Source: Patiria miniata
Lineage: Eukaryota > Echinodermata > Asteroidea > Valvatida > Asterinidae
Assembly (NCBI RefSeq): GCF_015706575.1
Contig: NW_024037074.1
Coordinates: forward strand, 3,720,001-3,784,000
Length of the DNA: 64,000 nt
Reading direction: 5' to 3'
The first letter of the stretch is position 1. Each line of letters opens with the position of its first letter. The position numbers and the translations under genes are program-made. The notes under the pieces were generated by a model that did no database searches, was not told the DNA's origin, and saw nothing but the letters and a program-made list of their open reading frames with translations. Shown piece by piece: positions 9,665 through 20,991 of the stretch.

Positions 9665-12515
9665 CATTGCACTGCGATCCATGCACAAGCGATTTTTTTG
9701 TGCAAGTCGAGCGCAATTAGAGTCCCCCACGCAAGTTTAAACTTGCGCGCGCAAGGGACTTGTGCGAGGGACTCCTGAAGCACGCAAATTACACCGCTCC
9801 ATTTGAATTTGCGCGCGCAAGTTTAAACTTGCGCAAAGGCGATCGCAACCTTCTTTTGCGGGCGGGATTTTCATTGATGAAGAAAAAAAAAATCAAAACA
9901 CGAGTACATGGAGAAATTATGGAATATATGAATGAATAAATAAATAAATAAAAAGGGGAATTCAATTAGCGTCTATGCAATCCGAATGAAAGTCAATGTG
10001 GATTTTTTGCGTGTAAAACATTACATTGTTACGATCATATTATTTTTGTTGTTGCACTGGGTCTCATGATATTCAATACAACTCTGACGCACATTGTGGA
10101 AAATCAGTGCACGAAGTTTCAGTTTCATACATCTTGTATTTCTTGAGTTATTCATCGGAAAACGAGTCGTTCATTTTGTTCAATAGTGCAGCATCGGCTG
10201 GTCTCGCACTTTAATATTCTTTCAGTAGAGGGCGCGCCACATAAATAGTGGTCTCGATAATTATCTATCACCAAACTCGTTTGGGGGCAACAACTCCAGA
10301 AATACCAGATGTATTAAATTGAATTTTTGAGTAGCGATTTGTCATTATGTTTAACATTAGGAGATTTTATTTCTGAAGAAACCGTCAAACAATGAAGCTA
10401 TATTGACCGTAACAATACAGTGTTGCGACCAATGCAATCCGAATGAAAGTCAAAGTGGATTTTTCGCGTATAAAACATTACATTGTTACGATCATATTAT
10501 TTTTGTTGTTGCACTGGTTCTCATGATATTCAATACACCTCTGACGCACATTGTGGAAAATCAGTGCACGAAATTTCAGTTTAATACATCTTGTATTTCT
10601 TGAGTTATTCATCGGAAAACGAGTCGTTCATTTTGTTCAATAGTGCAGCATCAGCTGGTCTCGCGCTTTAATATTCTTTCAGTAGAGGGCGCGCCACATA
10701 AATAGTGGTCTCGATAACTATCTACCACCAAACTCGTTTGGGAGGCAACAACTGCAGAAATACAAGACGTATTAAATTGAATTTTTGAGTAGTGATTTGT
10801 CATTAGGAGACTTAATTTCAAAAGAAACCGTCAAACAATGAAGCTATATTGACCGTAACAATACAAAGTTTTAAGCGCGACAAATGCAATCCGAATGAAA
10901 GTCAATGTGGATTTTTTGCCCCCCGTGTAAAACATCACATTATTACGATCCTATTATTTTTGTTGTTGCACTGGTTCTCATGATATTCAATACACCTCTG
11001 ACGCACATTGTGGAAAATCAGTGCACGAAATTTCAGTTTAATACATCTTGTATTTCTTGAGTTATTCATCGGAAAACGAGTCGTTCATTTTGTTCAATAG
11101 TGCAGCATCGGCTGGTCTCGCATATTCTTTCAGTAGAGGGCGCACCGCATAAATAGTGGTCTCGATAACTATCTACCACCAAACTCGTTTGGGGGGCAAC
11201 AACTCCAGAAATACAAGACGTATTAAATTGAATTTTTGAGTAGTGATTTGTCATTATGTTTAACATTAGGAGATTTAATTTCTGAAGAAACCGTCAAACA
11301 ATGAAGCTATATTGACCGTAACAATACAGTGTTTTAGGCGCGACCAGTGCAATCCGAATGAAAGTCAATGTGGATTTTTCGCGTGTAAAACATTACATTG
11401 TTACGATCATATTATTTTGGTTGTTGCACTGGTTCTCATGATATTCAATACACCTCTGACGCACATTGTGGAAAATCACTACTCGAAAATTCAATTTAAT
11501 ACATCTTGTATTTCTGCAGTTGTTGCCCCCAAACGAGTTTGGTGGTGGATAATTATCGAGACCACTATTTATGTGGCGCGCCCTCTGCTGAAAGAATATT
11601 AAAGTGCGAGACCAGCCGATGCCAGTTGCCCCAAATTACTGTTTGAAAATAAAGAGGAAAAAAAAGGAAGAAAAAGAGCCGCAAAATCATATTGTTTTTA
11701 ATTTAATGGGGGGGGGGTGCAAATGTCCCTGCCCAAAAAACACCATTGATAAAATGATAATTCAGGAAAATCCCGGAAAACATAGAGATTTTGTGGGGAA
11801 AATTTGTTTTGCCCTCCTCTGGAAAAATTTCTTGCGACGCCCATGATAGTAATCATTTACATTATTTTTGAAAATGCTTTGGTATTCTACAATTAAAACA
11901 GTACTGATATTCTTAAAAAGTACTAATTAATTTAACAATTAATAAATTGGACGGTACAATAATACATATTGTTTTTAGAAATACTTGCATAACATTTCGC
12001 CGGAGCGCTTTGTACACTTCAAAAATGCATAATTGGAAAAAAAAAATTAATGAATGCATTACTAATTTAATCAATTAATTAAATTTATTACTTTAACAAA
12101 TATTTTTTTTTTATTGCAGGCTCAATCATTCATATTAAAAATGTTTACAACTTAAAAACGCTATGCATATAAAATGGTAATTATTTTAAAAAGTAAACTA
12201 AATTTGCAAATGATTTAATTAATGAATTTAATAAAATGTTCAAAAAAAGGCATTAAGGCATTGTCTCCCGAAGCTCAGTGATGCTATTAAATCGGAGAAA
12301 AAAATCTGCTTTAAAAATAATGTTACATATCTGCATGACTATTGAGTATACCCGGGGGAAAAAATAGTTTAGCGGCTCTGTATGCGTGGCCGGGAAAATC
12401 TATGCAGTGCGCAAGTTTAAACTTGCGTGCGCGCAGGTTTAAACTTGCGCGGGGGACTCACTTTGCGCTCGACATGCACATTAAATTTTGTGCAGGGTGA
12501 CCGCAAAATTCTGTT
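9665..12515. mobile_element. About 2.85-kb non-autonomous TIR transposon
   Basis: The left end (TGTGCAAGTCGAGCGCAA, then GAGTCCCCC, then CGCAAGTTTAAACTTGCG) is mirrored at the right end (about 12400-12510; CGCAAGTTTAAACTTGCG, GGGGGACTCACTTTGCGCTCGACATGCACA). The palindrome CAAGTTTAAACTTG is repeated inside both ends. The interior holds an array of about 455-bp units (9978-11640) and AT-rich filler with no long reading frame, so it is probably mobilised in trans. Superfamily not identified. It ends about 250 bp before gene A. Confidence 0.75.
9978..11640. repeat. Tandem array of about 455-bp units with an inverted terminal half-unit
   Basis: Units start with GCAATCCGAATGAAAGTCAA at about 9978, 10434, 10885 and 11348. 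The first three are full and contain GTAGAGGGCGCGCCACATAA (or close) and TGAAGCTATATTGACCGTAA. The fourth follows the consensus for about 130 bp, then switches at about 11480 to the reverse complement of the unit's second half, ending in GCGAGACCAGCCGATGCC. Divergence among units is a few percent. Confidence 0.85.
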
Positions 12516-12767
12516 CTATGCGCTTCAAAATCTGCTAGATTTAACAAAAATCTGCTAAATCACCTAATATTTTAAAATCTGTCGTATTTTCCTGTCAAAT
12601 CAACAATTTTACAGCATTCTGCTAGAAATCTGCTGAAAATTCATTTTGCTAAATTTTCTGTCAGACTCGTTTTTTGTTCGAACAATTCTGTCAAATTTAG
12701 CCGAAATTCGTCCAAAACGGTCATCTTAAAATTGCACGCACATTATTTTAAAGTACATTTTGTAAAC
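12516..12767. other. Gene A 5' flank / 5' UTR
   Basis: AT-rich; ATCTGCTA and CTGTCAAAT-like words recur loosely. No TATA box or clear initiator can be called. The adjacent 2.85-kb transposon means gene A's proximal promoter is either this short flank or partly transposon-derived. Confidence 0.35.
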
Positions 12768-15700
12768 ATGGCGGCAAGTTGGGAGAATAACGAAGATGAC
12801 GGTTCGTCTGCTAATAACGGCAGTATGTTCGACTTCGCCGAGCTGTGGTCTGACCCAGAAGTATTTGAGAGTTTCATGGGCAGTACAGACGAGAAGGTTT
12901 TCAGGGCCATGAGGGAAGCCTTCATGGGTGTTTTAGCGGACTACTGCACCAACTCCAAGGGCGCTGCGGTGGCGGACGTCGAGCGGATGTCGCCGGGCGA
13001 GCTGTGCCAGTTCCTCCAAGAGTTTTACGCTGACGTGCGGCAGCCCGACGGGCGTCGGTACACAAGGCACTCGATGTTCGCAATGAGGCACGTCCTACAA
13101 AATCACTTCCAGAATGTCCTCCAAGCGGACATCTTAAACGATCCAACCTTCGGGCCAGCAAACGACGTATTTGACGCCATTGACTGCGAAGTCATGGACA
13201 TTTCTGTCTCTCAGCATGCCCAGCAGGCGCCGTGGAATGCATGGGAGAGGAAGAAAAAAGAGAGGAATGTTCACATCATCTCCAAGGAGGACATGGACAA
13301 GATTCGTTCCTCCTACCTAACAGACTGTACCAGTCCCAAAGGTCTTCAGAACACCGTGTTCCTCAATGTCATGCTTCACTTCTGTTGCACCACCTACGGC
13401 CGCTGGAACCTCCGCGACATGAAGAAATCCAATTTTGCTGTCATGACGGACGGGGCCTTGAACCGAAGATTTATCTGTTTCGTCAACAAGGACAAAACGG
13501 GCAACCTCGCCGAGGCCCACCTTGGTAACAGAGACACCGAAAACGGAGGAGACGAAAGCGATGATGATTTCAGCATGGACAAAGTTCGCATGTACGAGGC
13601 GCTCGAGGACCCAAAACGCTGCCCTGTAGCGCTTTTTGAAAAGTACCTCGCAAAGCTGGACCCCAAGTGCGATGTTTTCTGGCAGAGGCCTCACAAATAC
13701 AAAAGACATGACAATTACTGGTACGACGGGGTTGCCGTTGGCGTTAATTGCCTGGGCTACAAAATGAGAGACATCTCCACCCTAGCTGGATGCTCCATGG
13801 TTTACTCCAACCAGTGTTTGAAAGTTACGAGTAGAGCCTGTCGATTGAGAATGACTGAGACAGGTACATGATTTCGGGAGCAGACAGATAATTCATTCAT
13901 GACGTCATGCCCTCATTACAAACTACTACATTGAAAACTAAAACACCTGAACATTTGTTTATGGTGCAAATCGTGGATTTTCTACTGTTCCTCATCATCA
14001 ATCTTTTGTTCAGCTCCCATTGGTTTTGCCACTTGCTCTAACCTAGGACTTCCTGGATTTGACTCTTGTCCTCAGTTAAAGGATGTTTCACACAATAACT
14101 TGTAGTTCCTTGATGTACACTATAAACAAACCCACCTATCCATCTACATGGACTGTGGACATTCCTTTGCATTCGTGTAGTTAAGAAAAATCGGAGAACA
14201 AAAGTCATTTTACTCCCACTGTGAACACTCTTTCAACTCAAATTGTTTATCTTGATTTCCTTGTTGGTTTCTCTTCATTTTGCGACTGCAGAAGCCTAAC
14301 GCAAAATGCCTCTTAACCTGTTTTCCAGGGGGGGGGGGGGAACCTTGTACAAGCATTTATGTGTGGACCTCCTGAACAAAAGATGTCCACATAAACCAGG
14401 TATAGCAGCGACGTTGTGTGGACTTGCCCATGTCCACACAAGGTTTCCCCCTCTCTAGGAAAACAGGTTTAGAAACAATTTTGGGTTAGGTTAATTTATC
14501 CGTCGCAAAATAAAGAGAAACACTCAAGGGAATCTTAGAAACAAATGAATGTCCACACTAGGTTAGTTATGTAAACGTGTGTGTGGACGTGGGGAGTGGG
14601 CAAGTCCAGTCAAAAGAAACAGGAGAAAAATCACTCTTCATTTGAATACATGTTCATTTGGCTTTGGAAAACAACACTTAAACACATTTTCTTTTGCTCA
14701 GGAGACAAGACAATTTTTGAGTTCACTTCATTCAGTGGACTTCATTCACCGAGCAATACGTACACTTTCTTATCGCCCCCCCCCCCTTGAGCAGTAAGGC
14801 AGTAAACGCATGAATGTGAACATTTCAAGAGTTCAAGATTTGAGAAATATCATGTGCCATTTTTGTTGTCATTTTAGGTTCTCCCTGTACCTGCTCAGCG
14901 CAGCACCTCCTTCCTCCAGACACCAGTGAGAACTCTGACTCTGGTTTCCATGGCAACAGGGCATCTTTTTGCACAGGATCGAGTGAGGAGGAAAATAGCT
15001 TCCTGAGTTTTGTCAAAGATGAACCAGGTATATAGTGCAGAATGCCATTACTTATTCCCGGTGTTCCAAATTCATTTGATACAAACTCTCCTACTTATGA
15101 TCGGGGAGTCAGGTTGGCGTAGCGGTACTTTGCTCGCCTTCCACCGCTGTGACCCGGGTTCGAATCCCGCCTGGGCCAATATGTGGATTGGGTTTTCAGT
15201 CCCTGCCTGATTCCGTGGGTTTTCCCCAGAATATTCTTCTGGGCTTTTCCTCCCACCTCTAAAACTGTAATTTCTTCTCATTGTCTTCTCTCTACAGGTT
15301 TCTTCAGGCTTGCGAGCTACAGTGCCGTGGGCGCTTTTGAGGAATCCTTGGTTTCATTACCACAAACGATTAATAATAATAATAATAATGATCAAACTCT
15401 CCTACTTAATGATCAAATTCATTACCATAGTGATCCCGTGGAACATCTGCACAAGTATTTCTATAATTGAGGATTTGAACCCTCCCTCTCTGCCTGGCAA
15501 ATTTCACAAAGCCATCTCAGCAGTCAAAATCAATCGAGTCGGGGAAGCCTGTGTAAGTTGGAGGAGGGGAAGTGGACCTGGTTTTACTTTATTTCCAACC
15601 TTGTTTCCAATAGTAAGCCCTGGATAGGAAACTTTCTTCCTGTATCCTGATTGGATATCGCAATTGGCTAGTAATGGATTTTTATCGTGTACTTGGTGTT

Positions 15701-17418
15701 GTTATTCACAACGTGCAGTACGTGTTTTCGTGATCATTCATCCACGCCTTCTCGAAAATACTCATTTTCTTTCCAATTTGTTCATATTAATATGAAAAGT
15801 GATGCTGCATGTTGTCTCGATAAGATCGTAACAGTTTAATTTTAAAAAATTGTGTTTTTGTAACTCACGCCATGCTCGCACTGCGACGAGTTGACTCTGT
15901 TTTTACCCCAGACACCGCATACAAAAACAAACGCTAATGTAACGCACATGCAGGCACCAGACTATTCCTCATTTGCATACGTGTTCAAAAATCTGGCACA
16001 TGCAAATGATCCAATACCAGGGTGAGAGAATAATATGTCTACACCAGCTCGCATAATCCTTCCCAACTTAATACTATGTGTACATGATTATATACAAGTA
16101 AAGTTCCTTTGTTCTCTCCATACATGTATGTACGAACAGACGATGTAATCGTCCTTGATGATGAGAATGACGGGAGCCATGAGATGCATAATGATGTCTC
16201 TGCTAGGTCAGACACTAGCCCAGTTACTTACGTGTGAGTAAAGCTTGACAAAGACCTTAACTGCAGAGCTGTTAAGGAGACAAATAGGCCTATACTTGAG
16301 CCAAAAATCAGCTGAGAATCAAAAGTCACAAGTAATTTTTTATTAAGTTTTCTTTGTGCTGAGCAATGAAGCATTTTTCATGTGTTTGAGGACATAAATG
16401 AGTCTGACCAAACAAACTGTGAAAACAAAGTCATTTTCAAAATGTCAATAAGGTTATGACGAGGTACTGAGTGTTTCACGCTTTCCAGCCATTGACGTTT
16501 TGAGGTCTGAAGTCAAATTTTGCATTGTTTCCTTTAATTTTTTTTTCATTCGGCAAGTTTTATTAATCAAGTGATGTTAACTTTTAAGCAAGAGACTAGA
16601 CTAGTAGACTTGAAAATTGTTTTGTTAGGAGCCATATATAAACAAAGGACAATTCTCTTGTTTGCGTTGATAGGTCATTACCTAGTCACAGCGGGCACAC
16701 TTCCCAATCTGGCATCATATACAAATCAGCTGTGCTTCCTTCACCGCCAGCTACTAGTAATGCCTACCCAATTCAGTATCAGGACCAAGCGCTGCCGGAC
16801 TGTATCATCAGTGTGCACACAAACGACAACCCCCAGGCACATCTGATCGAGGAGCAGTTTAGAAAGAGCCAAGACAGCCCTGACTTCCGAGATGCCTGGA
16901 GGGTGGAGAGAAGCTGGCTGGACGACAACAATGAAAGGAGGTGGCTGTTGACCCAGAACACCGAGAACAAGCAGAGGAAGTGGCTGTTGAGTCAAAACAG
17001 CGGAAGCCCCGTGGAACAAGGCACATCAAGAGGCAGCGCTGATGAGCATCTTCCAAGGAACCTGCCGCCGTTCTGTCAAACGAGCCAGAACACCCGACAA
17101 AACTTGGCGGATCAAGTTCAGAGGTCAAACCATGCTATGCCAAGGCCCACAACTGAAACCCGGTCTGGACAAAACGTGGACAGGCCCGATTCAAGAGAAG
17201 GAGGCAAATCAGCGACACAGGCTCCTCAGGATGCACCAGCTGCGAGCGGTGGCAGAAGTGGGATAACAACAATGATGACAGCAGACAGCGAGGTCCTGGA
17301 ACTGCAAAAGGAAGTGCTCAGGATGCAGCGGGCCAATCTGGCCCTAGAGAGAAGGAAGATGGAACTGCAGATTTCCAAATTGGAGGCGGAGACTCTCAGA
17401 ATGAGGGGAGGAAGTTAG
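12768..17418 (+). CDS. Gene A: Crypton-derived (DUF3504-like) protein with C-terminal coiled coil
   Basis: Four exons, 12768-13863, 14878-15027, 16140-16233 and 16674-17418 (phases 1, 1, 2), encode 694 aa. The start is the ATG in AAACATGG. Residues about 45-355 look like the KIAA1958/QRICH1/ZMYM C-terminal domain, which established work derives from Crypton tyrosine recombinases: DVERMSPGEL, YGRWNLRDMKK (arginine I, R216), CPVALFEKYL, FWQRP, MRDISTLAG. The catalytic HxxR box reads QCLK (Q349, K352), and no GHR box or tyrosine nucleophile follows because the domain is cut at the first intron. Recombinase activity is therefore unlikely. Exons 2-3 encode an acidic Ser-rich linker with FVKDEPG. 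Exon 4 carries WRVERSW...RRWLL (about 522) and a coiled coil (about 654-694). A nuclear DNA- or chromatin-binding role is inferred only. It is paralogous to gene B. Confidence 0.85.
14330..14470. repeat. Imperfect inverted repeat in gene A intron 1
   Basis: AACCTGTTTTCC then a G run (14317-14340) faces CTAGGAAAACAGGTT (14456-14470), with GTGTGGAC words between (14361, 14413). It looks like a small fold-back element; the ends are not defined. Confidence 0.45.
15103..15395 (+). repeat. tRNA-derived SINE with (TAA)n tail
   Basis: The head GTTGGCGTAGCGGTACTTTG resembles an A box, and GGGTTCGAATCCC (about 15156-15168) is a clean B box. The body follows (TTCCGTGGGTTTTCCCC, CCTCCCACCTCTAAAACTGT) and ends in ATTAATAATAATAATAATAA (about 15370-15388). 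A relative on the minus strand is at 62451-62795. It lies in gene A intron 2. Confidence 0.85.
15396..16139. other. Gene A intron 2, remainder
   Basis: No coding exon is supported between the SINE and the DDVIVLDDEN exon. A repeat of CTCCTACTTA(A)TGATC occurs on both sides of the SINE (15088 and 15400). This is likely the SINE target-site duplication, extended by slippage. Confidence 0.4.
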
Positions 17419-18633
17419 CCCGAGAAGTAGGCCAGGCCCCAACAACTCTTAAACAACCTAATCTACTGGTTCTCGCATTGCCTCCATACAAGTCTTCAAG
17501 TGCAAGGGTCAGGTACTTTAGGCAGAGTTGTAATCAAGTCTACATGTATCTCATGTCAAATCCCAAGCAAATTCAGAGGTAACAGAGGACCAAAACAATA
17601 ATATAGAAATGCCTAAAGTTTTTAAAGTTTTAATTGGAGTAGCTTGTGGCTTAATTGACTTAATTTCAGACTTCAGAGGACTTGAAGTCTACTTTTCAGA
17701 AAGGCTTACATGTATACTAGTTTACATGGGGTATATGATTTCTAATCGAAGTCTTTCCATTGAGGTTAAACATGTGCTACTTAGTTCTTAGCCCCTGAAC
17801 TTGCCCATTTCTTTATCGCCAACTATCTTGCTTTTCAACATCAAGTATTCCCAAATATTTACATACAGACAAGATTGATTTTTTTTTTGTAGTTACTAAT
17901 AATTTGAGTGTCCAATCTTACCGTAAATTGATAAACAATATTAAACATGTTTGTAAAAATTGATGAAAATATTTTGTAACATTCAGAATAGGGTCCAAAA
18001 GAATCCCCGACATCCCATTGACGAAAACTTTGGAATTTACAAAGTATCTGGAAAAAACAGTTCTGATGAAGAAAAACCACTTTTTACACATAAGACATTC
18101 AGTATTTCTCGTTTGTAGTGCAACATTGAAGAAACAAAGTAAACAGACATAACCTTTGTCCGATGTTTTCTACCATCAATTTTTTTCCCTGTCTATTAAT
18201 ATATCTTCAAAACGCCGTATTCCTGAATCTACAGACTTATTTAACCGACCTGACGAGATACATGCACCTTGGACTGAATGTCAGTCTAAAATCTTTCTAT
18301 GTGCAAACATTCATGCCCTGATGGGTATTATTTTACTTATTTTCCCAGTATTAATTGCGTGTGTACTACTGTACTTTGCTATAATTCTTGGCACATGAGG
18401 GCGCTGTTTGCTGCGATTTACCTCATTTCATGTTACAGTTGGGGAATTTTCTGTACATTTTTAAAATGTAAAACGTGTGAACCAAAGAGAGACGAACATC
18501 ACTGTTTATTAAAATGAGTGACACTCCAGTTAATATTGTAATGTGGCTTGCCAGGGTTCAGTTGAAAGATTGTACTTAACAAAGAAATATTTACGTCCCA
18601 GACATGTATGAAGTGTGGTGTCGGAGCATATTC
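17419..18633. other. Gene A 3' flank
   Basis: AT-rich non-coding sequence, probably containing the gene A 3' UTR. No gene, RNA or transposon recognised. The short frames at 18.15-18.5 kb have no recognisable protein features. Confidence 0.35.
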
Positions 18634-19073
18634 AGGGCGAGTCAAAAAGAAAGTGACCTGGGTTTATGATTTTTTTTCTTAATAAGCAATCAAATTTGAT
18701 AAACCAATGAAGTATGTCTTAAACGAGCATGTTCTTCCACTCATTACGCAAATTACGTGTAATTTTCAGTAACTACAGTGTACAGACATAGAACTGGGAA
18801 TTAAAAAAAACAAACCCAAAAACGAGGAAATTCCAAAACGCACAAAGACTAAGTGTTTTTCACTTTGTAATGGCATTCATGAGAAGTAAAAATAACCCAG
18901 AAATCGGCGGATCCAAGGAAAAATTGCATGCCCGATTGTACAAATACCAAGTCAATTACATACATGTACATTTGTACTTTATCCCTATTTTTTTGTGTGT
19001 GAAATGTAATGAGCCACATATTGTTTAAAATAAGTTTTCTGATTAAGTCACTTTCTTTTTGACTCGCCCTGTA
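18634..19073. mobile_element. About 440-bp MITE with 25-bp TIRs
   Basis: CAGGGCGAGTCAAAAAGAAA at 18635 is inverted as TTTCTTTTTGACTCGCCCTG ending about 19071. Flanks TT/TA are compatible with a decayed TA target duplication (Tc1/mariner-like). It contains a decayed copy of the CATGCAACT family (about 18855-18935, CATTCATGAGAAGTAAAAAT). Confidence 0.8.
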
Positions 19074-19657
19074 GATAAGAAAGTCAAACGAGAAAAAGGG
19101 TAACTCCAGGAAAGTGGCGTACTGGTAAAACACTTCTTTATTTTTTTGTTTTAACACCAAATAACAGTTAACAATAACCAACTTGTATGACTTCCAAAGC
19201 CAAAGTTGCAACCTGAATTTGTGCACATTATTTTTGCACTAAATTTTAATATATAAAAAATAAATAAATTATAAATAAATGAATACGTTGTGTGCTCTTT
19301 TTAAGTGCATTTTCTTGCCGGTCAACTAGTTGTGCCAAAAACCGTCTGCACGAAGTGCATTTTAGGATGCATTATGTTAGACAGCATTCAGCCAAATCAA
19401 GGGACTCAAAATGAAACTACAGTCCACTTACTTTAATACAAACTCGGCCGGACCGAGCCAAAACGTTTGTTATATCAGAATTTTGTATTAAGTGGAGTGC
19501 TGGTACTGCCGGTCCAATTATTTGTGCACATAAAGCACAGTCGGGACCAAGGCTTGATGTTTGCTATAACCAGAATTTGTATTAACAGTGTTTGTATTAA
19601 CGAGAGTTGACTTGTAGTTGCACATGTGTTCGATACCAAGTTGATTGCTGTTAGTCT

Positions 19658-19775
19658 TTAACCCTAACCGTCCCAAATCCTTCAAAGTCCTCTTTGCAAA
19701 ATGGAGGATTTTGCAGGATTGAGGCTATATGGCAAAAGTGTGTGGCTGATAATTGATGATGTCAAGGTCCAAGTC
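19658..19775 (+). repeat. CCCTAA-ended private-word element, copy 1 (5' end only)
   Basis: TTAACCCTAACC, then AAATCCTTCAAAGTCC and GGAGGATTTTGCAGGATTGA. It matches the left end of the copy at 63143-63545 and is truncated. Confidence 0.7.
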
Positions 19776-20991
19776 CAGACCATGTCTTTTTGATCACCAT
19801 TGTAGAGTATCATGAGAGCTTGTCAAAATATAATAGCTTACAATGTAATTGTCATTTGAATTTTGTTCAGCTTAACGGTAAAAATGTAACTTACTTACAT
19901 GCACCAAATTTTTAACATTTTGAAACTGTCTTCACAATCTCTTTTCCACAACTGAAATTAACATGAACTGTAATGATGGTTACATTAACCAATGCACCTA
20001 GTGCACAACGTCTAAAATTGAAAAAATCTATTTGAAATTTATACATTTAAATTTTTTTTTTTACTTAAGAACAGTGAACAGATGTGTTTATTTCAGATAT
20101 TTATCTGGAAAAGATTTGTTCAGGATAACATGTATTGTCAGAACAAGTTTTAGAATGTCAAAGCCTTTAACCTTCCCTTTGTTTGGTTCTTAATTTGTCA
20201 ATTCGTTGGTCAACTTCACATTTTGAAATTGTGCTGTAAATAAGTGTGTATTCATTTTGCATTAGCACAAAGTTCTAACTTTGCACTTTGAAGTTCGAGT
20301 GCAAAAACGAATTGCTTAATAATGTGTATTTTTTATGCATTAAGAACATCAGAAATAAAACAACTTTATATTGTATGAAATTAATTTGTCAACTTGACTT
20401 TTGTTCAGAATTAATATATTTGGCATTCAAGCAGCACATAACTTACTTTGAAATGAATTGATCACAAATATATTTTTTGGGAAGATAGGCAAGTATGTCT
20501 CCTCTTAAAGATAAAATTGAATAAAACTGTCAAAACTGGATGGAATGTTTTAAAATGTATTCAACAACATTAAAACGCACAACAGCAATACAATAACAAA
20601 CTATATATTCTTTGGTGTCCTATGTAAAACTCCATCTCATACCATTTTTGGCCCATGGTAAATAAATAATTGTTTCTCTTTAAATTCCGCCAAACAAAAG
20701 TAAAAAAGTCCAATATAAAAGCTGTCAAACGGGAGGTAATACTGCTAATGCCCATGTCATACAGATTTCAGAGCGGCTTCTAAGAATTTTTAAACTCGGG
20801 TTCTTCTCTGGCTTTGACTGCAGAGGATATTTATGCCCTTGAGTTGTGGTCCAAGTCCAAGTTTAAGAATCAAGAATCATATCCTAAAGTCCAGAGTTTT
20901 GCTCATTCCACTCTGACTTGAAAGGGTTCGAACAGATTCCGGAGGCAGAGCTGAAGCCACAGCTTGATTTGGAAACACTTGTCTTGACAAT
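19776..20991. other. Gene B 3' flank
   Basis: AT-rich, non-coding, probably containing the gene B 3' UTR. No recognisable gene, RNA or complete transposon. The two convergent genes are about 3.6 kb apart. Confidence 0.35.

Noticed and set aside
10026-11602. Repeated 60-96-codon frames within the 455-bp units
   Set aside because: Frames differ in length and phase between near-identical units and contain no known motif.
12732-12767. A start upstream of 12768 for gene A
   Set aside because: The upstream extension begins at a non-ATG codon; 12768 is the first ATG and has good context (AAACATGG).
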